DNA of 64,000 nucleotides from the NCBI RefSeq assembly GCF_020740795.1, contig NC_067282.1:53823290-53887289 (forward strand). The letters run 5' to 3'. Both the position numbers and the translations under genes were made by a program. Below, piece after piece: positions 12,157 through 26,300 of the stretch (positions within the stretch are counted from its first letter, which is position 1; every line of letters starts with the position of its first letter). Source of the stretch: Apus apus. Its lineage: Eukaryota; Chordata; Aves; Apodiformes; Apodidae. Under the pieces are notes generated by a model. The model did no database searches. It was given only the letters and a program-made list of their open reading frames with translations, and was not told the DNA's origin.

Positions 12157-15100
12157 GTAAATATTTTGCTAATATGCCTTAGTGGGAAACAAATTTGAAT
12201 AATATTTAAGATTTAGAAAGACTGGTGATGGCTCTTTGCGTTTATCTTACGACGTGTGCTGTAACCAAGAGTAGTGCTCGTGAATGCTGTGTCTGGATAG
12301 ACTATAGAGAGTATATTTATTTTAAATGTGTCACTTCCCAAAATATTTACAAGTAGACTGTTTTGGTTTTTTCCCCATTTCAACTTTAATTCTTTGATTA
12401 CGCAGCATTTGGAGTACTTGCACCCAGCTACAGCGTCGGTGAATGAAAACAGCTTCTCCATTATGCTGCAGAATCACGGTTCTACTCTCTTAGGAAAATA
12501 TTTGCAATCAAAAGGCAGGTAGCCTGGCACATGACTCAGATGCTTGTGCAGGTATCATTTATGGAAAGAAATTATCAGATTAGGAAGTCTTGGTTTTCTA
12601 AAAAAAATCTATGTCTTGGTAAAACCGCTTCGCTTTTTCAGGTTTGATTCTGCAAACTTCCCCACTAGTGAGTGAATTTACTTTTGAGCAGAGCTGCTTG
12701 CAGATTGTGGTCCTTAATCATTAGAAATGGGAATGTTTTATGTGCATTTGTACCAATTGCTGGACCTGAAATTTGGATAGAGGAGAAAGCAAATTAACAC
12801 TAGAATATGATTGTTCCTAATTTAGTGCATCATTGAGTCTCACGTTTCCTGCTCTGTGGGTTTCTGCTATGTAAATATTGCGGTGGTGATGCACAATCTG
12901 TCTCCACTTTGTGCCAGTAATACTTAAATTAGGGGTCGCCTGAAGGAAGATTTTATGCTAGTTGCAGCATTGTCAGTTAATTATCTTAAAGGTTATTTGC
13001 TATAATCCAGTTTGCCTCTTTTTGAAAGGAAAAAAAAGTTGCAGCTAAATATGTTTATCTTAGTTGCAGCCAAGCCCAGGCTAGTTAAAAAGCTAAGTCC
13101 CAATATCAGAACGGGGAGTGCTGATGAATGGGAATGGCTCTTGTGGGCTTGTATGCCACTCAAGTGGGAGATAAATGTCTTTGGAAGTGATGTTCACATA
13201 TAAGACTGTGCATAGGGTCTCACTTTCTCTGGTGCCATATAAAGGTTTTCTGTACATTTCTTTGCTTTCTGGTGGGTAGGAATAGATTGGGGTGTGTGCC
13301 TTCCCCAGTCCCCTGCATTTCTGCTGCTGCAGATATTGTGCATGAGAAATGCTAAAATGGGCAAAGCAGAAATTATGCTTCCCTCTCAGGGTAAATATGT
13401 GATAAGGTATTTGCTTCTGCTCTTCCCTTCTCTTTGCTGGGCTATTGCATCCCCTCTGTGACACCTGGGTGTTTCCAGTATGTCCATGACTACGATAGTT
13501 GGGTGCTGTCTTGGACAGTTATTTCAGGGTCACTATTAAGATGCTGTGTGCCTCTAGCTCTTTGTTCTGTTCCCTCAATGGGTACCTGTCTTCATGCAAA
13601 TGATTCAGAACTAGAAAATGTATGACTGGTTTTGCCCGTTATTCTTATTTACAAAGCTTGTATCTCTTACAAAAGGCATCGTTACAAACATACTGCTGGT
13701 GCAAATGTGTGGGAAGGCAGATGCAGAAAGAAAAAAATTACATACTCAGACAAATATTGTTTATGTTTATGTTTTGTGTATAATACTGTCAACATTCAAC
13801 TGAATATAGGGTCAAAAACTCATCTAAGGAATACCCGTGTCATATCACAACTGATGAGGAGACTGGACTGAATTTATCTCTAGTCTCAGTATCACAAAAT
13901 CAGGAAGCCAATCACCTTTAATATTGAAGAATTCTGTATTAGGCAGATTTTATTTCTTTTGAAGCTGTTACTCTACTGTCATAATGCTGGTTTCTTGCTT
14001 ATATCAGCCATTGAGGGGGGGGGAGACTGCTTTTTTTTTTTTAATAAATGTTTTTAGAATAGGTTATAAGCTTCTATAATCAGCTGCAAGAAGAGATTTG
14101 CTGAAGGTTTGTGATTTGGGCTGTTTTATTAACCAACCAGGTTGCATGCTTCATATATTTTTGCATGTAGCCATCTATCAGTAAAAAAGGACTGGCAGGT
14201 TAATTTATGAACTTCTGGATCTTGTATCACTGCCTCTTACTGGGCTTCATAACAAAATTGGAAAAAATAGTTTTCCACATAGTGCTGCAAATGTGCTGCA
14301 AACTTCTCAACTGAGTTTGCAATTTGGTATTATAAATGTGTCAGTAGAAGAGCTGGGATGGTCTGCTACTTCATTTGTTTCTTCCAAAGCAAACATATCT
14401 CACTGAGGGAGCCTCTTGCTCTGCGTCCTAGCGACATGCTAAAATGTAAGTAATAACTCTTCCCCTACCACCTCCTGACAAATACTCCAGACAGCGGTTT
14501 TAGTAATCCTCCTGTCCTAATGAAACACCTCTTCTGTTTTCCTTTTCCTTTTATTATATTAAAGTGTTCATGTCAGTAAGACTAAAAGTATAGCTGTGGT
14601 TAATATGGTTGAGGCTTGCATGCTTTTGCCATGTTATTAATCAAAGTTGAAAGCCTGGAAAAAATAAATGTGAGGGATTTGTGTGGCTGTTCGTGTGGTA
14701 GATAAGTTACTGGTCTGCAGTCTCTGGGATCACAGTTCATTATTAATTGAGTTTGAAGTTTGATGCCCTCCATCACCAACATTTGCTATCAAAATACATA
14801 TTAAGATTTTATAATCTATTCCATCCTGAGAGCTACAATTGCTGTAATAATCTTTCCTTGCAAAAAGGCTGAACGAGGGTACTTCTTCCTGGAGGCTGAA
14901 ATGTGAGTCCTGAGGTCAGGAAAAATTAGGATCTCGGATGAGCACTGCAGAACTGGAGATGCTGTGGCAGTGTCCAAACAGAAGGAAATTAGAGAGCTAA
15001 CCAGCTAGCCAAAAGTATCTGCTTTATGGAGATGGTCCTGTTTGAGGGGTTGTTTTTGTTTGGTTTTGAGGTTGTTTCGGTTGTGGGGTTTTTGATTTTT

Positions 15101-18100
15101 TACATTTCTGATCTGATTCAGAAATAGCAAATCTAGGAAATAAATGTTGACGTCCTATTTTGGACAATTAGAAGACAATTGTTGAAAAGGTACATTTTGC
15201 ATTTTATACAGCTATCTATTAAGTGCTCTCTTTTGTCTATAACTTTGAGATCTAAAAATGAGAAGTGCTTAAAAAGTATTTTTTCTGCATCATTTAAATA
15301 TTTTTCCAGTAAAATTGCATTGCAAGGGGATATGATTTTCAAAATTTAAAAACTCATCCTAGAGAAAATAGGCATAGCTGTTGGGAAAGTCTAAATATAA
15401 GATAAATGTCCAAGTGTGTTCAGAAAAAGAAGGTTAACAAACATTGCACTGATAGTCTAAAGGATAGATTCTGTTCTGAATTTCTGAGATATTTGTGCTG
15501 CATTAAACAGGGAAGTCATCTTACAAATTCAGATTAACTGGGTCCAAGGAGGTAGAGTTAGTGGAAGAAGTTACTAGTTTATTTTGAGAAAATTATCTGA
15601 CTTCTATCAATGAAGGTACAATAGTCTTTACTATGTAAGTAACTCCTGCATTTACATTACAATACACTGAATACAGGAACATAATCTCTTCTGTATGTAG
15701 TTAGTGTTTATATGCCACAAGAAAGTAAGACATTGAAAATGCGTTTTTGAGCCATTGGACTTGTAAATACATCAGGCACAGTATCATTATCATAACTGGA
15801 TTTTCCCGAATCTACTTGTTCTAAAATAAAAATCAGAGAGAAAAAAAAGCAGAAGAGTAAAGTAGGAGGTTGCTTACACACTTGTCTCATGTACTAATTT
15901 ATAAATGCTTTCAAAGCACCCACACATGAAACCAGGGAATAGCTAAATGCTGCCATTGAAGTCACCTGTCAGGTAAGGATTATTTAGAGTTCAGGTAAGT
16001 AATTCACAAACCCAAGCTGTAATATGGGTTGAATATTTTAGATCCCACAGGGCGAAACAGAAGAAATATCTGTACATGCCACGTATGAATGCACAGAGTG
16101 CTTCTAAGAAGACCTTTAGCATATGTTTCTTGCATTATATTCTGTGCCATTGTATATCATGTTCCCAGTAGCTGAGGAATAATATATATGAACTCCAGCA
16201 ATTGGAGAAACTACACAGTTCCTTTTACGGACCTTTCAAGGATTATGAAAAATCTTAGGAATGCATTTATTTACACAGCATCTACCCAACAAAGGAATGG
16301 AAATTTCCAGCAGTGGCTCCTTTATAATGCTCTTTGTTTAGGAAAAGCTACCCCAAGCCACTGTATCTTGGAGACCATGTGCCCTCATGCTTGGGCCAGA
16401 TCCAGCTCCCACCACCGCCTGGGGAGGTCTCTCCCCACTGCCCTCCCTCTCCCAGCAGTGCTGCAGCCTCCAGGAGGGCTCTCCATGCAACAGCCCCAGC
16501 CACGAGTGATCCATCCTGTCCCCATCCAACCCGCAGGTGCTGGGAGAGCAGGACTGTGCCTCTGGGCAGCCTCCTGGAACGGCACAGGGATGGCATGGGG
16601 CGTTGTGGGATCCCATCCACCCACAGGGATTATAATTCACTTTATAAAGCATCATATCTCAAGGCTTTACATGGAACTGGGGGTGAAGGAGCAGCCCCGC
16701 TTCTGGGCAAGGCCCAGAACAGCTGCCAGCAGAGATTTGAGGTGCCACCAACTAAGCTGGATCCCATCCCAGAGTGACACTGGCAGCATGGGGTACCTCT
16801 GTGCACACTGGGCTGCAACACTGTTGGCCCTCATTTCAAGGATGCAGGGCATTCCCCCTCGTTTATGTTAATTAGGCAATGTATATTCCTCATGCTGCAG
16901 AGTGGGGGGTTCAGGGATTTGTGATAAATTGCCACCATTGATGAGCTTCAGCCCTAAGAAGTACAGGCACAGGTGCACCTCTATGTGAAGATGGAGAGTG
17001 CTGGTGGGATTTAAGCATGGGCCACTTTTGTGTTGTTTATCTTTTTAAAAAGTGGCCAAGAGAAATTTTCATATGAAAAATCAATGAATAAATAGAGTTC
17101 AAGAGAGCTCATATGAGTACTTCAAGTTTCTCTATAAAATTGCATTATTTGAAAAAAGATTTTAGAAGTGTGGTTTGTGTCACAGTTGAAGGCTTTTCTC
17201 TTAGAAAGATCTGTCTGGGGGCAAATTTTGAACCTTTACAATAGAGCAGAAGGGGCTGTATTAGCTAATTGCTTGTGCTATACTGGTTCCTACACTGGCA
17301 CAGTCAGTCCTGAGGGAGTTATGCCAGATTTTAGTACATGGGGCTGCAAAAGCTCCTAAGCAGGGCAGAAAGTCATATGAAATATTTTCTTGCCAACTCT
17401 CCCTCCCTTCCACTCCCCAGCAGGCATTTGGTGGCTCTTAATCTGTTTTCCTCCAGTCATTAAAGACCTGCGTCCAAAATGTGGGGGGAGAAAGACTCGG
17501 ATGGCACATTGACATTTCCTGCAGGGAGAAGTATCTCCACAAGCTGGGGGCAGAAGGAGGGATGCTGTGCCCCTCCATAGCCTCTCCACCCGGAGGTAGC
17601 TCCTGGAGGGGGAGGCTGCTGTCCCAGGGAAGGTGAGCCCTGCAGAGGGCACAGGATGGCACCCCTCTGGGCTCCTCCTCAGCACAGCACCACCCTTCTG
17701 TCCTTGTCGCCTCAAGGAGGTGCATGCAGGGTCTCTGGGAGACAAGGTGAGTGTCCTTGCTCTTGGAAGGGCCATGCCATGCTGTGCCTGCATGCTCCCA
17801 AGGCAGGCAATGCTTTTTTGGGGACATGGAGTGAGGAGAGACCCATCGCTGCAGACACCTGCCTGCTGCTGTGCCAAAACCTGCACTGCACCAAGCAACC
17901 TGCTGAGGCAACTGCCCACCTCCCAGATCCCTCTTTAAAAAGCATTAACAAGCACTCATCGGCTGAGTTTCAATTTCCAAAGCAGGATCTAACCAGAGAT
18001 GTAATGTTCTGAGCAGATGGCTCTTTTTAAGGCTTACTGAGGGAATTCAGAAGCCTGTACAGCCAAAATATTGTTTCAGTTAATTTAAGTAGCAGCAGTC

Positions 18101-21100
18101 TTGCTGCCTCTTCACTCCTCTCTGTGCTAGCTGGCATTTTCAGGGACCTGGAGAAGCTCTCTGCAAAAACCTCCATCAGCTGAATGGCAGTAAAAAATGG
18201 CTGTTCAATCTTATTCAGAAAATTAATATGAAATTAGAAAAAAAATATAGCCTACAAAAGTAATGGTGATTCCATTCTTGTTGACAGAATGAGCTTCACT
18301 GTTCTTACTTTTCTTGCCTGCATTGGATTTTATAGCTGCCCCCTTCCTCACTATCAAATGGCTTTTGTGTGTCCTCTCGTCATTTACTTCCAGATGAAAT
18401 TTTCTAGTCTGTATTTAATAAAATTGATTCCATGCCTGTAAACCTCAAGTTAATTCTAAATGACTTAATTAAGGGCATCTGAGGATACTGAACTCTTAAT
18501 ATTAGTTACTTTTCATTTTTCTATATAATAACCGTGATACTCACTAGGGGGAAAAAAATGCCTGGTTGGATAGGATGTTTGTCCAGGAAGCTGCTTTTGT
18601 GCTATAAAATAAAGATTTGCTTGGCAGCAGCAAGCGTGCTCTCTAGGATTCTTCCGTTCCCAATACATCATAAGACAGAGGGTGGAAACCAGTGAAGAAT
18701 ATTCCTGATTTCTAGGACTTTCTTCTGTTTCTTTGGTTTTATTCTTTCCTACACTAGAGGAGAATGCAGGAAGGCAACAACCAGAACTAGAAGGAAACAA
18801 AAGAAAATATAAAGACAGCAATAAAAACCCTGATGTCTACCTTTCTTTCAGGGACTTTAAACAGGCTGCTTGCTCAGTGAGAGGCAGGGACTTGAGGGAG
18901 TTTCTGGAGCTGGACCAAGCAGGATCCCCTGGCCCATCTCAGCCTAAAGGGCTGCCCCCAGTGTTTCAGGCAGCTTGGAGAGCTGGAAGAGGGAAAAATA
19001 GCTTGTCTGGTCGCACAGCAAGGCAAGACCCTTATCCATGGGCTGGGAACAATAATGTCAGGTGGAGGAGATGTGAAGGACCTTGTAGGTCCCTGTTCAT
19101 CTTTCCTGCTCCACTGTGGACTTGAGGGATAACAAAGTCCTTCCTACCTGTTGAGCTTTAGAAAGGGCTTTTTCTGTCAGAGTTCCTGGACTGCTGGCTG
19201 AGGAGGCATTTGAGGTAAAAAAATAATCTCTATTTCATGTTGTTGTTTCTCTTTCTTTCTCGACCTTTTGTGTCTTTCCATCTGCTCCTAGAGGTAGAAG
19301 CCTATCTCTCACACACAGGCCTGCTTCTGGCATTATAAACTGATTTATCCTCTGAACTAACTAGCTGCTTCTCCTGTGGTGGAAGATTACACTGGTGAAA
19401 AGAAACAAAAGGTAGTCATATTTAATGTTTCCTTCTTATCAACAAAATGGCTATAGAAACTTGCTGGTGTTGATCCTTTGCATAATTCCCCCCAAACCCA
19501 TCCTTTTCTTCAACAGATCACAGAGACCCCACTGAGCATCTCATCTTGCCAAAAAGATATTTTCGACAAACCTTTTCAGGGATCATTTATTTTTGCCAAA
19601 GATTTTGTGTATAAGTGTCTGTCCTTCCATAATGTCACTACAGAAAAAGAGGTGAAGGTCAAAGGGCTCATACGTAACCAAGAAAGCTCTGTTTGTACAA
19701 CTTGCTGCATGTGGAGTCTTCAGGTTGTCATCTGTCACTACCCTAGTTATTTGAGCATTTCCCACCTACTACAAAGATGATAAAATAAGGCCAAGACTTC
19801 TGTGTCAACATGATCTGGATGCAGGACAGGACAGAGTGGAGAGGAGGGTGAGACATTCTCTTCCTATAGCCTGAAAAATGTTTTCACTTGACCCAGATAT
19901 CACTGGACACCTCCTAGCAGCTCACTAACCTTTCGAAGTTCATCACTAAAAGGTAGAATCGTGACCCAGCTCTTTATGATGGCTCTTTGGCTACAACTCG
20001 CAGAATCAAAAAATAATTAAAGCTGCATTCAGCACCATCACAGGTGTTAGCTTATTTCCTACTCTTGACTTCCCCAAAAATATGGTTTCAACCTTCTGTT
20101 TCAAGGGAAAGTCATTCCTTTCCAGTCAGCATAATCACTCCTCCCCCAGGCACAGACCCAACTCCATTTGCTGCGACCAGGACTCTCTTCTCTTTTGTTC
20201 ACTACCTGCAAGCAAATCTAAAAGATCTTTTTAAGCCCCAAAGCAAAGATTTCCAAATTTCCTCTGCAGGGGGGTCACTGAAAGAATGCCTGTTTTCGTT
20301 TAATCCCAGGGGAATTATCTTCCTGAATGCATAGCTTTTTAGGGGGACCCTTTGCCATGCACCTGCTTCCTTCCCTCCTCAGAAGAGCAAATCTGCCCTT
20401 CTTCCAGAACACAACACTCGTATTTCCTTGTAGCACTTTAACATTGTGCAGTATTAGAGACAATGTTCTCAGACCCAAACAGATGGGTTTATTCCATGTA
20501 TTTTTGTAGTCTCCAGAAAGTCATAACTAGATCTTTGGGATTTAGAAGTGGGTGAACCACAAAGGAAATAATTAATGTTTCTCAGGTAACAGTGGAGCAG
20601 AGTTTTCTTGTGTCTGCGGACTTGAGGGTACTTGTCTATATATGTGTTCCATTTCCCCTTGTGGGAGGTACACAAGGTTTGCACCGGCCAGCTGGCATCA
20701 CCCATTCTGCTCGTTTCCATTTCTCCTGGCATCTGCCCATGAGTGCTGATACAGGTCACAGGGGCTGGAAGGGGACTTACATAATCTTGTATTTGGACAA
20801 TGCCTGTATTCACACACAACCGCTGGCCTGTGTCACCAGAGTGGTGGGGGAGCTCTCTTTGAGTCACGACATCTCCTCACAACAGAGAGAAGAGTGGCTG
20901 GTTCACTGGTCCCCCTATACCTATTTGCCCTAGGACTTAGGTGCCCACTGTCTCAGAAGGCAGCCAAGTAGGGTGAGGAGATAGCCCAGCTTCCACCCAC
21001 TCCTTGCAGGGATTTGGTCTGCAAAAGAAAGTGTGGCTAGCTAAACCATTAGGAAAAGTAATTGAAGAGAAAGAATTCATCAGCAGGGCAGTGTTTCCAA

Positions 21101-22872
21101 CCCTGTGACAGCATGGTGCTGTCAAAAGACCTCCCCTTGCTCAGGAGCTTGCTTGTCTTCTGAGCAACAGCCACATAACTAGTGGTAGAGATATTTATAT
21201 TTTTTTGCAATTCCATAAGCATTAGATATATCTTAGACCTATGCTTAATTCAAAATTCAGCAGCAGGTCCTTTCTTGTCGATATTGCAATTTCATGGAAC
21301 ATGACCTTGGCTTTCTCTTCCTTTTCTTCCACTGGCCTGGGTACCCAGAGTCGATGCCATGCCAAAGCCCTACCCACTCACCAGGGTCCCCTAACACCTC
21401 CAACCCTGATATCTAAATCACCTGACTTGATCCCCATGGTAAACTGCTTTAGAAAAAGTTGGCTGTCTCTACGTTGTGGCTCAAGGCAGCCCATACATTG
21501 ACACACACTACAAATGAATAGAGCACTACTGGCTATATTCCTTCATGTGATGCAAGACAATTGAGGGTTCTTTTCTACTATAGACAAGCCACAGACTTAA
21601 GGAAGTCTTTATAAATATCTTTAAGAAAGGCCTGACCACTGTCACATGGGAGTGAAAGTTGTTGGCTACACATATAGTGAGATCTGGTAGAACAGGGCAT
21701 CAAATCAAAGGCTTATTAGCAGAGGTTACCAGTAGTCAATGTAATTAATAACAACTGCAGTGGTTCCCAAAACAGAGTGAAGAGCTCTCACAATCACTGC
21801 TCACATGTGGAGTCCCATCTGCAATTCATCAGGAAGCCAGTAGGCTTTTTGGAACTTACAGGACTTATTTGGTACTTCAAAATGTATGTACTTGCTATGC
21901 ATTAGGAAAGCCAGTCCTCTCATTCTGTATCAATGCAGGTTATTAATAGTTACCAGTGGTCTAAGAAACAAGGATCTGCAGTAACTCTCTTAGTGAGTTT
22001 GTTACGGTCATCAGGATGGATGTGGGTAGAGGCACAGGTAACCACTGACAGGGCAAATGCTGAGGAAAAAGCCATCGGCATTCCCAGGTGCAGGAGTACC
22101 TCTCATTCTTTCATTTTGTCAGCCATGGGGGACTAGCTCATCTGATCACAGTCCCACATGTCCCAGAACAATTATTGCTTTACTTTAATTAACTCATGTA
22201 TTTCAATCCAAGCCACAGCTCAGAGAAGTGTATCCATATAACTATGAGATGCCTTAAGTGTTCCGTGTCAGCACAGTTCTAACCAGCTTGTTTCTCTTGT
22301 TAACTCAGTGGTACATAAGGAACAAAAGATGGTGGGAGTAAAACCCCGTGTAACATTGCATATTATATAAAAAGGTTTCAGGAGAGATGAAGAAGTATGA
22401 AACTTCACTGTGCATGATCTTCTGAAAAAACATGACAAGTACCTCACCTGTGATCCTTTCCATCCCCTGTTGTAGTCCAAATGAACACAGTTCTACCACC
22501 CATGATAAATTCTAGCAAGAGAGCTGGCTGAACCGTTTCTTCCCCTCTTCTCCTTCCCCCAGAACACATTGATTCCCAGCTGATACAGAAATCATTGACT
22601 CTGAATCTCCTCCGTTTACCTTCTAGAAAGGTAAAATGCTTCTTTCCACAAAAAAATAAAATATACTCTGTTTATGAGATGGTCATAGAGATTTACCAAA
22701 CTCTTAACTACTCCCAAAAGTTTCACAGAGCAAACATACCTAGATGCTGCCATATATGGGACACACAATAAGAGGAGGTTTTCATGTTCCAGGAACCACT
22801 GCATTAATGTGTTCATCTTCTGGCCATGGCAAGTAACAGACCAACACTGAAACTTTGTCTTCTACTTGATAC

Positions 22873-23094
22873 ATGTCATTTCTTATAGGTAACAGAGAAC
22901 TTAGGGATGACATAGAGATAGGGCAGGAGCTGCGTCCAAGATTCGTGGCAACACATGACCAGAGTTTTCTTATAAGTTGTCAGAAAGCCCTCAATTATAT
23001 GTTGAACTTCGTGAGATCCGAGTTAGGTTTGGAGGCAGCTACGTTTATCCAAAAGGAGGTTCATAAGGTGCAAGCAAAAGCTTTGCCAAATTGA
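22873..23094 (+). other. Unidentified 73-codon open frame within CLYBL intron
   Basis: The frame begins at ATG (22873) and ends TGA, and its translation is not low-complexity. It contains NRELRDDIEIGQELRPRF and later SCQKALNYMLNFVRSELGLE. A splice-acceptor-like sequence (TTTCTTATAG) lies at its 5' end, but splicing from the phase-0 donor at 12156 would meet a stop after eight codons (GTA ACA GAG AAC TTA GGG ATG ACA TAG). I do not recognise the protein. It may be a remnant of an old insertion or chance. Confidence 0.2.
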
Positions 23095-23370
23095 TGTCTT
23101 ACAAAGTTTAGTTCTAAATCTCTTTGGTCTCTCCACAGTCACCTGGAAACGTACTGCATTAGATATTCCTAATGCATACCTTGAGTTTCCTCATTTGTTG
23201 TTTGGTTTTTTTTATTCAGCTCCTGACCTGTGAAAATTACTGTTCTTTGTCAACCCTGCCTTATCACTTCCCTTGCCTGCAGGCTGAATCTTTGTATCAC
23301 TTGGGGCTGACCATGCTCAATTCTCTTTTTTCCAAGATTACAATTTTTTTCTGTTCCCTTCTGGAATTTT

Positions 23371-23395
23371 AATTAATTAATTAATTAATTAATTA
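23371..23395. repeat. (AATT)n tract
   Basis: About six units of AATT, flanked by T-rich sequence on the left. Each unit contains the TAATTA homeodomain core, so it could bind homeodomain proteins, but a simple repeat is the plain explanation. Confidence 0.9.
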
Positions 23396-26300
23396 AAACA
23401 ACCTGGTAACTTTCTGTAATTTTAATTCCCTTCCAGCTATTTTCTGTCTGTACCAAAAGCCCTTTCCCTTCCATTCTGAAAGCACTTTAGGGCATATTGA
23501 AATTCAAAGTAGAGCTGTTAAGGCCTGAACTCAGCATGGCCTGCATCTTGCATAAGTAGTTGTTATGTTTTTAAAGATGTTACTAGTGTTTTAACAGAGC
23601 ATTAAATGTGAATTTATTGCATTCAAGGACTGTGTGGTTCCTGAGGGATTCAGCAAATTGCACAGTACTGGTCTTGCATCATTCAGCTTGGAGAAGGTGG
23701 CCTGCTACAAGGGATAGAGATGGGCAAGTGACAGCTTAGTGGGCTCTGTGGGCAGCTCCAATGGCTAGGCAGAGAGAAGAGGAGCTAGCTGGGTCTGCCA
23801 CCTTTCTGTTGCTCTGCTCTCACAGAGCTATCCAGAAGGAAACACCTTTGAGTCTTTCCTCACTTGTTAGTCACCACAAGGACACTTAGCTAGTCTGCAT
23901 GATGATCCAAATGGGTAAAGTTGCCTGTTCACCTTCCTTCCTTGTGTCCTCCCTGACAGAGGCACACAGCCACCAGGCTGAGGGAAGCCAAAGGTTGTGC
24001 AAACACAAACGCCTCTGCTGTGCAGTGCTTTGCTGCCTTCACAGCTGTGCAGCTTAGGCCAGCCCAAGCACTGTTACAGCTCGCAGACCCTACGGGTGGG
24101 TGAGTGCCAAAGTCACCCTGTTTCTCACCGGGCTTCGCCCTCAGCCTGTTTGCTGTGTTGCTGCAGGGAAGACAGCACTGGGTAAGGACAGCAGAATATT
24201 TGCTGCGTTGCTGAGAAGAGGGGCAGCATCTTTGGCCCACAGAGCCACAATTGTCCTCCATTCCCCCACATCTCAACCCACCCGGGTTACTTGTACCCGT
24301 GCATTGTGACCCAAAGGCTGTACCCACCAGCTGTGGCTCTGCCCCCCAGCTGCTCCTTCTCCCCACTCCTCCATCAGCCTTTACCTGGGGGGCCTGTCAC
24401 TTCCCAGGACAGGTCTGGCATGTCTGGCTCACCTGATGGCAGGATCCTTTTGCATCTTTCTGAAAAGGCTCCCAATGAATGATTCATATGGTTCCATGGT
24501 GAGCGAGAGCCACAGCCAGCAAGTGCAGTGGATGCAAACCCAAGCCTCGCACCACACACCCACCTCCCATTCACCCTGCCAGCTTCCTTAAGAACAGACC
24601 TTTGGTCCCACAGTTGAACTACTGGAAGTCTAAGTACAGGCTGGAAGCTTGAGATTATTGAGAAAATTAGCCCAAAAGAAAATTTAGATCTATGACTAAA
24701 TTAATCCCCAGATTAACACTATCAAAGCAAATGGTGTTTATAGAGTGTCTTGTTTTCTTTATATTAATGCAAGAGAAAATCAAAAGAATGCTAAAGGCAA
24801 ATTTCATCTAGCAGAATTGGAAAAGAGAGCATGGGGACAAAGCTGTAATTACTGGTATTTGCTATCTGTTGAGACCTGTGGGTGGAAAGAGAGGCAGTGA
24901 ATAGAGTATATTCAATGGCATTAAAATCGGTTTCTTTTTCTGGACTTTAGCTCAACGCTGCAAATTAGCAGGGAGAAAATAAGCCTCAGAGTGAGCAGGC
25001 AGAGAAGCCAACTTCTTCATGTTACTCTTTGCTGTTGGAAAGAAAAAGCATTTTTTTCCTTCAAGATTTCAAATTCCTAGCAACCCAAACTACAGCTGCA
25101 TGCTGACAAGAAGAGAACGTACGGCAGACCTCCAGTGGTTCAGTGTTCATGTGTCCAGACACACACCATTATCCTGGTTTCCTATCTAAACATGTTGTTT
25201 TAATGAAGAGAGGACAGGCAAGCTGTTGAATTAACTCACACTTTCAAAAAAGACATTGAGATTGATCACACTCCAACTTAGGCACCTGGCTTCAGAGCAT
25301 CTTGTGTACAGTCAGTGAGAGGGAGAACACCCTCCCTATCGTTATTCTGGACCACGAGAGATCAGAATTGGCATTGCTAGGTGCCCATCCCTTCCTGCAA
25401 ACTATTGCAGATACTTAGGATCACTGTGCTCCTAAGTCAGCCATTTCACAGAACTAGGAAGGATGATCCCAGACCTTAACATATCTCTACTTATCACTTT
25501 TATCTTTGAAGCAAGAGCTGTCATTTGACTGAATGCCTACAGAAAGTTAGGCACAATTAAAACATGTTTTTCTTCCAGTGAAAAAAATATATCTTACAGT
25601 TCAAGATCACTGTGTAGACCTGAATTATTCTAAAGTATCATGTCATAAAATGTTTACTTAATTCCCTTTATTTTCACAACAGTTAATAAATGAAATTGTT
25701 TGAAGCTGCATTTTTTCTGTAAAGGTGTAAAAGTGTAAATTAAAATAGCTGAGATGTAGCTAAGATGAGAAGTGATGCATCGTGATTAATAGTGATACTG
25801 GTAATAATAATAATGTTGTTGTTGGGGTGATGTAGGGTTGATTGGTTACTCAGTAAACAAGACATTTTATTTGAAGCACCTACCACTGAGTATCTTTCCA
25901 TTCCATTATTCTCCAAACCCACCTAAAATACTGCAAGCTATAGTAGGAAATCCTATTTAGAATAAAATAATAGTTTTAGCTATTAGGGTTTTAATGGCCT
26001 TAATACAGTCTGTTCTCACATGGAACAATATTGATTCGTATTAGGTTACTATTTAAGGTGGATTTTTGTCTTAACTGTTCTAGAATGCAATTTAGTGTCC
26101 AATACTGCTTCATCAAGCTAGATACTTCACTGGAGCAACACATTCCCCAAACATTTTTGTGAATGGCTTGTATTTTCACTTTACTTATTTGAGTCCTCTA
26201 TGTAGTGATTGCCAAGCCTTAAATGAAAAGCAGAAAGCAATAAACAGCCTGTTCTGCTCTGCTCTGCACCTCTCTCCCTGGGCATGCACAGCCACACATG

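Noticed and set aside
3413..12369. Shared 15-mer GTAGACTGTTTTGGT near 3413 and 12354
   Set aside because: About one or two shared 15-mers are expected by chance in 64 kb, and the flanks do not match.
16188..17940. Long overlapping frames within the last CLYBL intron
   Set aside because: Up to four frames are open at once on both strands in local GC-rich patches, with no domain or splice support.
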